DNA of 64,000 nt from Antarctobacter sediminis (lineage in GTDB: Bacteria > Pseudomonadota > Alphaproteobacteria > Rhodobacterales > Rhodobacteraceae): assembly GCF_019218285.1 (NCBI RefSeq), contig NZ_JAHUZG010000001.1:434001-498000 (forward strand), in the 5' to 3' direction. A program made the translations under genes and the position numbers. The notes beneath the pieces were generated by a model. That model saw nothing but the letters and a program-made list of their open reading frames with translations, was not told the origin of the DNA and searched no databases. Shown in pieces: positions 37,575 through 43,910 of the stretch. The first letter of the stretch is position 1. The number at the start of each line of letters is the position of its first letter.

Positions 37575-37800
37575 GCGGCGTTCTCCTGACGGTCCGGGGT
37601 TCATGGATTGCAGGACAGGGGCTGACGGTCAAGCGCGTCAACAAAGCCCTAAATTGTATCAGACTGGTTGAGCATTGAGTCATCCTTGCAACTTAACAGC
37701 GAAAAGCCTGTCACAAACGACCCACTGGAACTCGCATGATTCGGGGATGATTCGAGGGTTTGCTGGTTTGCAAAGTGCCGTTGCGCTGCAAACTCTGAGT

Positions 37801-37883
37801 TTATCCACAAGAATTTTGTTTCTGTGGATAACCCGTATTGTCTCACCTTCCGAAACCGCTGCGCGAATCGGAATTGTGGATAA
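37801..37883. promoter_or_regulatory. Cluster of three perfect DnaA boxes
   Basis: TTATCCACA at 37801-37809 on the plus strand, and its exact complement TGTGGATAA at 37823-37831 and 37875-37883. These match the strongest E. coli-type DnaA box without mismatch. An A/T-rich stretch follows at once. Either a DnaA-controlled promoter, a DnaA-titrating or reactivating site, or an origin-like element. Confidence 0.7.
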
Positions 37884-37973
37884 ACTTTCTCTTAAACAAC
37901 CTTAACAAGAATTAACTTTTTTGCAAACTATTTTTACGTGCAGATTTCAAGGGCATAGCTGCTCAACCTGAAA

Positions 37974-37979
37974 AAGGAG
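37974..37979 (+). promoter_or_regulatory. Strong ribosome binding site of the repeat-protein gene
   Basis: AAGGAG preceded by an A-run, 7 bases before the ATG at 37987. It is among the best Shine-Dalgarno matches in the window and fits a highly translated product. Confidence 0.75.
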
Positions 37980-37986
37980 CGATCCC

Positions 37987-38646
37987 ATGACTGCCCTCAT
38001 CAAGCTGCACACCTCTGAAGAAATCGTTTCCAAGCCGGAAACGAGCGCCTTCGCTGGCGAGGCCGTCGAAGCCTTCACCTCGTGGTCGGGTCCTGCCGAA
38101 GGCGACCTGTTCTCGGGTGCCTGCGTCGAAGCCTACACATCCTGGTCCGGTCCGGCGACCGGCACGCGCGAAGCGGGTGATGCTGTCGAAGCTTTCACGT
38201 CCTGGTCGGGTCCGGCAACAGGTCAGATGGAAAACGGCGCAAATGTCGAAGCCTTCACTTCGTGGTCGGGTCCGGCAGCGGGCGACCGTGACGCAGGCGA
38301 TAATGTCGAGGCTTTCACCTCGTGGTCCGGCCCGGCGGCTGGTGACATCGAACGCGGCGACAATGTTCAGGCCTTCACTTCGTGGTCGGGTCCGGCAGCG
38401 GGCGACCGTGACGCAGGTGATAATGTCGAGGCTTTCACCTCGTGGTCCGGCCCGGCGGCTGGTGACATCGAACGCGGCGACAACGTTCAGGCCTTCACTT
38501 CGTGGTCGGGTCCCGCAGCGGGCGACCGTGACGCAGGCGATAATGTCGAAGCTTTCACCTCGTGGTCCGGTCCCGCCGCGGGTGACGTCGAAACCGGTGA
38601 CAATGTTCAGGCCTTCACCAGCTGGTCCGGCCCGGCACGCGCCTGA
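37987..38646 (+). CDS. Decameric 20-residue repeat protein (TSWSGPA repeats), possible multi-core peptide precursor
   Basis: 219 residues: a 23-residue leader (MTALIKLHTSEEIVSKPETS, then AFA) and ten tandem repeats with a strict 20-residue period, the last cut to 16. Each repeat holds (V)-E/Q-A-F/Y-T-S-W-S-G-P-A, a core invariant except F to Y in repeat 2 and E to Q in repeats 6, 8 and 10. Cores are joined by acidic Gly/Asp spacers (GDRDAGDN or GDIERGDN). There is a single Cys (repeat 2), no signal peptide and no membrane helix. The product is acidic. It leads a cassette with an unknown helical protein and an EamA-type transporter. A leader plus identical cores resembles multi-core RiPP precursors; a beta-solenoid or amyloid-like structural protein is the main alternative. 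I cannot assign a named family. Confidence 0.85.
   Translation: MTALIKLHTSEEIVSKPETSAFAGEAVEAFTSWSGPAEGDLFSGACVEAYTSWSGPATGTREAGDAVEAFTSWSGPATGQMENGANVEAFTSWSGPAAGDRDAGDNVEAFTSWSGPAAGDIERGDNVQAFTSWSGPAAGDRDAGDNVEAFTSWSGPAAGDIERGDNVQAFTSWSGPAAGDRDAGDNVEAFTSWSGPAAGDVETGDNVQAFTSWSGPARA
38056..38643 (+). repeat. Tandem 60-bp coding repeats, ten units, with a 120-bp higher-order unit
   Basis: Units start at 38056 and every 60 bases after; the tenth has 48 bases. Bases 38281-38400 and 38401-38520 differ at only 3 of 120 positions, all synonymous, which marks a recent two-unit duplication. Outer units (1-3 and 10) are more diverged at DNA level while their core protein sequence is kept. Confidence 0.95.
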
Positions 38647-38711
38647 TCCACGACACTGATACCCGGGCGGGGCGGGGAACGCTCTGCCAAGCGACAGAGG
38701 AGACCCAAGCG

Positions 38712-39770
38712 ATGAGCAATATCATCCAACTGACCGTCCCGACCCGGATAGCCCCCCTGGAAGCGCGGATCACCGCGCTTCTGGGAGCCTTCGCCGACCA
38801 TCGCCGTCACGGTGACGACGTGTTCTGGCTGAAGGAAAACGCGGAACTGCTGAACATTCTCGAATGCACCGGACAGGCCGTCGCCCCCGAGGCGCTGGCC
38901 CGCCACGCCGCCTTCTACGCTCAGGCTGTGCAGAGGCTGGAGTTCTTTCCGCAATATTATCGTTTCATCCTGTCGCTCGCGCTGGACCTCGAAGATCTGG
39001 GGATGCCCGGCGATCAGGCCCAGAAGATGGTCGATTTCGCCGCCCGCGAAGGCCTTGCCGAAGCGGAACTGTCAGATCTGCAACGTGCCGAAGCGCGCCG
39101 ATTGATGACCCGGCGCGGCGTCGATCCGGTCCGCGATGCGGGGCTGAACGACCGGCTGCGGGAGTTCTGTTCGCGGACCAAGACCTTTGCGTTGCCGAAC
39201 AAGAAAGCCGCTTATGAGCTGACGCATATCGTCTATTACCTGTCGGAATACGGTCGTCGCGATCCCGGTCTGCCATCCGAGGCGATCCAGAGCCTGCATT
39301 TCGCTGGGTTGACCGCCTTTCTGGACCAGAATGCCGACCTGCTGGCCGAGATCTGCATCGCGTTGCGTTATTGCGGTGAGGTGCCGCCGGGTGTTTGGAC
39401 CGCCTGGCTGGAAGGCGAAACCGCCGCCTATGGCGTGATTGCGGATGTTTCTGCCTCGGTTAACGACGATTATCACGAATACCTCGTCTGCAATTGGCAT
39501 CAGGCCGTTACCGGGGCACCTCTGTTTCGCAAAGCCTTGCGCGACGACCGGCTGCGGTTCGAACGCGGAGCCCGTGCCCAGACCGTACTGCGGGAACTGA
39601 GCCAGGCGATTTACGGTCTGGATCACCGCTCGGGCGATTGGGACAGGATGCGTCCGCGCATGGAACCTGCGCTGTCGCCCGAAGCACGCGACGTGCTCAG
39701 CATCGCCTCGCAGTCCAGCGCCCTGTTCGATGCCTATTTCGAGGGCTTTGCCCGGGCAGGTCGCGCATGA
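38712..39770 (+). CDS. Helical protein of unknown function, partner of the repeat protein
   Basis: 352 residues from ATG 38712, with GAGGAGA upstream. No signal or membrane segment. It is predicted mostly alpha-helical by composition. Notable stretches are NKKAAYELTHIVYYLSEYG (His172), DQNADLLAEICIALRYCGEVPP, and NDDYHEYLVCNWHQAVTG (His255, Cys260, His263), which could form a metal or active site, but I do not recognise the fold. It follows the repeat gene by 65 bases and overlaps the transporter start in ATGA, so it is co-translated with it. A small hairpin (CTCTG/CAGAG) partly covers its ribosome site and might keep its level below that of the repeat protein. Modifying enzyme, chaperone or regulator are all possible. 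Confidence 0.75.
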   Translation: MSNIIQLTVPTRIAPLEARITALLGAFADHRRHGDDVFWLKENAELLNILECTGQAVAPEALARHAAFYAQAVQRLEFFPQYYRFILSLALDLEDLGMPGDQAQKMVDFAAREGLAEAELSDLQRAEARRLMTRRGVDPVRDAGLNDRLREFCSRTKTFALPNKKAAYELTHIVYYLSEYGRRDPGLPSEAIQSLHFAGLTAFLDQNADLLAEICIALRYCGEVPPGVWTAWLEGETAAYGVIADVSASVNDDYHEYLVCNWHQAVTGAPLFRKALRDDRLRFERGARAQTVLRELSQAIYGLDHRSGDWDRMRPRMEPALSPEARDVLSIASQSSALFDAYFEGFARAGRA

Positions 39771-40663
39771 CCCGGCTGTTGACCCTGTCCGGCGCAACTT
39801 TGGGCGCGGCACTGATCTTTGTCTATACCGGCATGATGGCCGCGGCGGACGGGATCACCAAGTTCATCGCCGGCGGATATGCGGCACCGCAGCTTTTTGT
39901 TCTGTCCTCGGCCTTGGTCATGGCCTTTGCGCTGGCAGGTGCGCGGTCGAACGGGCAGGGGCCCGGCCTGCGCATCCGGTCAAAAAAGGCGATGTTCATC
40001 CGGTCCGTCCTGACGGTCATTGCCTCGGTCGCCTTCTTTCAGGCGTTCCGCCTGTTGCCTTTCGCCGATGTCTTTCTTTTCATTGGGCTGATCCCGCTGA
40101 TCGCGGCAGCGCTGTCCGGGCCGGTGTTGGGCGAAACACCGCGGCCGATGGCATGGGCAGCCTTGGCCGTAGGGGCCGGCGGCGTTCTGTTCCTGATGCC
40201 CGGCGGCCTGTCCGGCGCGCAGGCAGGCCACGCTTGGGCCTTGCTGGCGGCGGTGACCGGTTGCGCATCCATGCTGGCCGCACGCGTGATTGCCAAGGTC
40301 GAACGCGCACCGCTGGCACAGGTTTTCTGGCCCAACGCCGCGCTGATGGTGGCCATGTCTCTGGCGCTGCCCTTCGTGTGGAAACCGATGAGCCTGACCG
40401 ACATGGCGTGGGTCACCGCCTATGCGGCTGCACTGTTCGCCGCCCGCTACGTTGTGGCCGAGGCCCTGCGCCTGTTGCCCGCCTATGTGGCCACGCCGCT
40501 GATGAACCTGCAATTCGTCTGGATGGTGGCGATCGGTTTCCTTGCCTTCGGCGAAGTCCCGACGCTGGGCACCTGGGTGGGGGTCATGTTGGTGGTTGGT
40601 TCGGGCATGTGGCTGGTGCTGGAAGAGCACCTGACCCGGCCCAAGGTCATCCCGGCGGAATGA
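39767..40663 (+). CDS. EamA/DMT-family transporter
   Basis: 298 residues with about ten hydrophobic helices in two EamA halves (about 8-140 and 150-285). Helix-loop marks typical of the family are seen: ALIFVYTGMMAAADGITKFIAGG, FQAFRLLPFADVFLFIGLIPLIAA, GETPRPMAWAALAVGAGGVLFLM and, in the second half, ARYVVAEALRLLPAYVATPLMNLQFVWMVAIGFLAFGEVPT. DMT proteins export amino acids, metabolites or import small solutes. ATGA overlap with the preceding unknown gene and the terminator behind it make it the last gene of the cassette. Confidence 0.9.
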   Translation: MTRLLTLSGATLGAALIFVYTGMMAAADGITKFIAGGYAAPQLFVLSSALVMAFALAGARSNGQGPGLRIRSKKAMFIRSVLTVIASVAFFQAFRLLPFADVFLFIGLIPLIAAALSGPVLGETPRPMAWAALAVGAGGVLFLMPGGLSGAQAGHAWALLAAVTGCASMLAARVIAKVERAPLAQVFWPNAALMVAMSLALPFVWKPMSLTDMAWVTAYAAALFAARYVVAEALRLLPAYVATPLMNLQFVWMVAIGFLAFGEVPTLGTWVGVMLVVGSGMWLVLEEHLTRPKVIPAE

Positions 40664-40683
40664 CCACATATATAGAAAGTGTC

Positions 40684-40710
40684 AGAGGCGCCGTCGACAG
40701 CGCCTCTTTT
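40684..40710 (+). terminator. Intrinsic terminator of the repeat-protein cassette
   Basis: AGAGGCGC (40684-40691) pairs with GCGCCTCT (40700-40707), loop of 8 bases, followed by TTT. It lies between the transporter and the convergent erpA gene. Confidence 0.85.
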
Positions 40711-40731
40711 ACCATGCGAAAAATCGCGGTG

Positions 40732-41055
40732 TCAGATCGAAAAAGAGGTGCCGCAGCCGCAAGAGCTGGTGGCATTCGGGTTTTCGATCACAAAGCGTGC
40801 GCCGATCAATTCGTCGGAAAAGTCGATCACGGCACCCGACAGAAAGGGCAGCGAGACCGGATCCACAATCACCCGCTCCTCACCCTCGGTGATCACAAGG
40901 TCATCATCGGCGGGATCGTCCAGCGAGATGTCATATTGAAACCCCGAACATCCGCCCCCTTCGACGGCCACGCGCAATGCCTTGCCACCGGCACCGGCGC
41001 CGATTTCGGCGAGACGGGCAAAGGCCCGGTCGGTCACTTTCGGCGGAAGCTGCAT
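40732..41055 (-). CDS. erpA: Iron-sulfur cluster insertion protein (ErpA/IscA family)
   Basis: 107 residues from ATG 41055, chosen for AAAGGGGA upstream; a GTG 24 bases earlier is possible. A-type carrier with the three ligand cysteines: C36 (VEGGGCSGF), C99 and C101 (SSCGCGTSF). It passes Fe-S clusters to apo-proteins. ErpA versus IscA cannot be settled from sequence alone; no suf or isc genes are adjacent. Confidence 0.9.
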   Translation of the reverse strand: MQLPPKVTDRAFARLAEIGAGAGGKALRVAVEGGGCSGFQYDISLDDPADDDLVITEGEERVIVDPVSLPFLSGAVIDFSDELIGARFVIENPNATSSCGCGTSFSI

Positions 41056-41156
41056 CTTGGTCCCCTTTGCTGCGGCCACGCCTGATACCTAGGCGCAGCG
41101 GCGGGGGGCTTCAAGCGGTGACGCGGCGGGTGATGTCATCGAGCCAGACAGGAATG

Positions 41157-41182
41157 CGCCCGCCCCATGACAGGGGCGGGCG
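41157..41182 (-). other. GC hairpin downstream of the trypsin-like gene
   Basis: CGCCCGCCCC (41157-41166) pairs perfectly with GGGGCGGGCG (41173-41182). There is no T-run on the minus strand, so it is a weak or factor-assisted terminator at best. Confidence 0.5.
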
Positions 41183-41204
41183 TCGCAAGTGGCCGTGATG
41201 CGGT

Positions 41205-42338
41205 TTACTGCTGATCGCCAATCCAGTTTGCAAGATCCACCGAATGCAGCGCAAAGCGGCGTCCGGTCGACAGTTCGTGGCTGAGGTGCAAACCAACCAC
41301 GGCACCGGTTCCGGCATCAAAGATCGGCGCGCCAAGGTCGCCATAGTCGCTTTGGCAGTTATGCTCAAAGGACTTGGCGGGCAGATAGGCCGGGTCCGTT
41401 GGCAAGGCACCGCAATGCTGGATCTGCATCGACCCGCCGCGCGGGAACGACAGCATGTACAGCGGCGAGCGCGGGTCTGGCGTGGTCTGGCCGACGCGCT
41501 GAATGCGATCCGGGGCAAAGTTGGTGTCCGGGTCGGCGATGTGCAGGATCGCAAGACCGGTTTCCTTGCTGGACAGTTCCGTATCCAGTGTCAGCACATA
41601 ACCCTGTGCGGTCCACAGACGCTGATCGGGAAAGACGTGGTCAAAGACGATGCGGATCTCTTCGATCTTGCTGGCACCGACGCGCGGATCTTCGAGGACG
41701 CCGGGCACGCAGGCATAAGAAGTGGCCACCACCGAGGGGCCAAAGACAAAACCCGAGCAGAACACCGGGCCATAGTCGGTGGTCACGCGGATCCGTCCCG
41801 TGCCGCGCACGTTGTTGAGCATGGATACCTCATAGCCGTCGCTATAGGCGGGAGCGGCGAAAGAGATATAGGGCATCTCTTCGACCGGTTTCACATCGGT
41901 CGAGGGCGCGGGGTCAAGGGGCGCGCCAGCCAGCAGCGGCGAACCGGTTTTGGGCGCAGGCACGGGCCGCGGTTGCGGGTTGCGCGCGGGCAGGGGCGAT
42001 ACCGGGCTGGGGGCCAGAACGCTGGGCGGTGCACTGCCCGGGTTGCGCGCGGGCAGGGTCACAACCGGATCGGGTGTCGGACCGGGGCGCGGCGGGCGCG
42101 TTGTTGGATTCGGGGCCTTGGCGGGCGGGGCGCCCGGATTGATGGCCGTCGGGTTCTTGGCCTTGATGGTGATGGTACCGTCGTCCTTTTCGGGCTTGGC
42201 GGTTGGATCCAGCACGAGGGTTTCGTTGACGGTCTTCTTCGGAGCGCCATCCTTGTCGAGGACGAGATCGGCCAGAACGGGCGCCGGCAGGCTAAGGGCG
42301 AAGCAGCAAAGTGCGACGCTGCGCAGGGGACTGAACAT
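41205..42338 (-). CDS. Exported trypsin-fold protein lacking catalytic residues, with Pro-rich linker
   Basis: 377 residues from ATG 42338 (GGAG upstream; a TTG four codons earlier is possible). A signal peptide covers 1-23 (ending VLA). Residues about 63-150 are a Pro-rich linker with two LPARNP copies. About 155-377 shows the trypsin-like double barrel: CSGFVFGPSVVATSYACV aligns with the CSG...TAAHC block, and NCQSDYGDLGAPIF with the GDSGGP block. The catalytic His position is Ala209 and the catalytic Ser position is Leu335; the Asp region (KETGLAILHI) also lacks its Asp. Cysteines 194/210 and 309/328 are kept as in active relatives. It is probably a periplasmic or secreted pseudoprotease with a binding role. 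Confidence 0.82.
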   Translation of the reverse strand: MFSPLRSVALCCFALSLPAPVLADLVLDKDGAPKKTVNETLVLDPTAKPEKDDGTITIKAKNPTAINPGAPPAKAPNPTTRPPRPGPTPDPVVTLPARNPGSAPPSVLAPSPVSPLPARNPQPRPVPAPKTGSPLLAGAPLDPAPSTDVKPVEEMPYISFAAPAYSDGYEVSMLNNVRGTGRIRVTTDYGPVFCSGFVFGPSVVATSYACVPGVLEDPRVGASKIEEIRIVFDHVFPDQRLWTAQGYVLTLDTELSSKETGLAILHIADPDTNFAPDRIQRVGQTTPDPRSPLYMLSFPRGGSMQIQHCGALPTDPAYLPAKSFEHNCQSDYGDLGAPIFDAGTGAVVGLHLSHELSTGRRFALHSVDLANWIGDQQ

Positions 42339-42637
42339 GGTTTTCTCCAAGGGTTGAACGATAAAAAACTTGCCCCCAGTCTAGCTTTTCGCTGGTTTCC
42401 CTCAAAGTAAGGAACCCCGGACGTTTCCCTTGGGCGGCTCTTGGTCAAGTGACTGAAATCGTTCATGGCGCAAAAATGTGCCGGTTCCGCTCACTGCCGG
42501 TTGTCGTTCTGCGGCAGCGGCCGTCGAATCGCCCGGCGTCGGAGCGGTCCAAGGGGTTTTTCGCCAAGTCGTTGTTAACGCTGAGCCAAGCGGATAAGAG
42601 ACGCGCGGGACACGCAAGCAACTTGGGACCAGACGTC

Positions 42638-43846
42638 ATGCGCGCCAAATTCGCCTCGACCCACAACAGCGCGCGCGGGCGGCGCTATCCGGAAGAGGAA
42701 AGCGCGCATCGCTCGTGCTTTCAGCGCGACCGCGATCGCATCATTCATTGTTCCGCCTTTCGCAGGCTCAAACACAAGACGCAGGTCTTTGTTGAACACG
42801 AAGGCGATTTCTATCGCACGCGCCTGACCCATTCGATCGAGGTCGCGCAGGTGGCGCGGACAATCGCCAATGCGCTTGGGTTGAATTTTGACCTGACCGA
42901 AGCCGTGGCGCTGGCGCATGACCTTGGCCATACCCCGTTCGGGCATACGGGCGAGGATGCGCTACACGCGCTGATGGCACCCTATGGCGGGTTCGACCAT
43001 AATGCCCAGACGCTGAGGATCGTTACCCGTCTGGAACGGCATTATGCCGAGTTCGACGGGCTGAACCTGACATGGGACACGCTGGAAGGCATCGCCAAGC
43101 ACAACGGTCCGGTTGCGCCTTTGGGGCCGGATGGCAAGCTGGTTGGCGATATCCCTCACGCGCTGGCCGAATACAACGCCGAGGACGATCTGGAACTGCA
43201 CACCCATGCCAGCGCCGAGGCGCAGGTGGCGGCCCTGTCCGATGACGTGGCCTATAACAACCACGATCTGCATGACGGTCTGCGGGCCGGCCTGTTCACC
43301 GAGGAAGAGATCGCGGCGCTGCCGATCATCGGCGACGCCTATGCCGAGGTTGACCGGAAGTATCCCGACACCGACAGCTATCGGCGGCGGCACGAGGCGC
43401 TGCGGCGGGTCTTTGGTGCCATGGTGACTGATCTGATCGGCACATCCCGCCAGCGCCTGTCCGACTCTGGTGCGGAAAGCGCGCAGGACATCCGCGATCT
43501 TGGCCACCCGGTGATCGCCTTTTCACCGGAGATGTGGGCCGACCTCAAGCAGATCCGCAGTTTCCTGTTCACCAATATGTATCGCGCGCCCAGCGTGATG
43601 GATCAGCGCGCCCGCGTGACCGAGGCGGTGAACGAATTGTTCCCGATCTATCTCGATGAGCCGTCGCATTTGCCGCAACGGTGGCAGGGCGACGTGGCCG
43701 CGGCCGAGGATGAAACCGCGCTGGCGCGGCTGGTGGCCGACTACATCGCCGGAATGACCGACCGTTTTGCCTTGCAACAGCATGCGCGCTTTACCGGGCG
43801 GGACGTTCTGGACGGGTTCTGGCCCGGCCAGGATGCCGGTGCCTAG
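42638..43846 (+). CDS. dgt: Deoxyguanosinetriphosphate triphosphohydrolase-like protein
   Basis: 402 residues from ATG 42638. HD-domain dNTPase: RSCFQRDRDRIIHCSAFRRLKHKTQVF, then the metal motif in YRTRLTHSIEVAQVAR and AHDLGHTPFGHTGEDAL, and later ALSDDVAYNNHDLHDGLRAG. It splits dNTPs to nucleoside and triphosphate, controlling dNTP pools. The substrate may be other than dGTP in this subfamily. The 299 bases upstream carry no clear feature. Confidence 0.92.
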   Translation: MRAKFASTHNSARGRRYPEEESAHRSCFQRDRDRIIHCSAFRRLKHKTQVFVEHEGDFYRTRLTHSIEVAQVARTIANALGLNFDLTEAVALAHDLGHTPFGHTGEDALHALMAPYGGFDHNAQTLRIVTRLERHYAEFDGLNLTWDTLEGIAKHNGPVAPLGPDGKLVGDIPHALAEYNAEDDLELHTHASAEAQVAALSDDVAYNNHDLHDGLRAGLFTEEEIAALPIIGDAYAEVDRKYPDTDSYRRRHEALRRVFGAMVTDLIGTSRQRLSDSGAESAQDIRDLGHPVIAFSPEMWADLKQIRSFLFTNMYRAPSVMDQRARVTEAVNELFPIYLDEPSHLPQRWQGDVAAAEDETALARLVADYIAGMTDRFALQQHARFTGRDVLDGFWPGQDAGA

Positions 43847-43910
43847 GCGGATCGACGCGGGCCGGGCGGCAGGCTAGGCTGCCGCATGTCAGGACGGCAG
43901 GGAGCAGAGC

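Larger units (their letters stand above)
37575..37986. promoter_or_regulatory. A+T-rich 412-bp leader with DnaA boxes, GANTC sites and TTTGCAAA palindromes
   Basis: This gap between xthA and the repeat-protein gene holds no gene. It is markedly A/T-richer than its surroundings, especially 37870-37945. It has four GANTC sites (37677, 37738, 37749, 37865), two copies of the palindrome TTTGCAAA (37767 and 37920), a TTGC-GCT-GCAA dyad at 37781, and three TTAA tetramers spaced exactly 10 bases apart (37892, 37902, 37912). Three DnaA boxes are listed separately. It ends in a strong ribosome site. Confidence 0.6.

Noticed and set aside
37892-37916. CtrA binding sites (TTAA-N7-TTAA)
   Set aside because: The TTAA copies are separated by 6 bases, not 7, so they do not match the consensus.
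37575-37986. Calling this region the chromosomal oriC
   Set aside because: The DnaA boxes fit, but none of the usual origin neighbours (dnaA, dnaN, parAB, mnmG, hemE) is in the window and gene strand bias does not flip here. Kept as an origin-like or DnaA-regulated site only.
38056-38643. Calcium-binding RTX or dockerin-type repeats
   Set aside because: The GDRDAGDN spacer has a DxDxGD look, but alternate repeats read GDIERGDN and lose the ligands, and the nonapeptide GGxGxD pattern is absent.
38056-38643. CRISPR array
   Set aside because: The 60-bp repeats are contiguous, in frame and coding, with no unique spacers.
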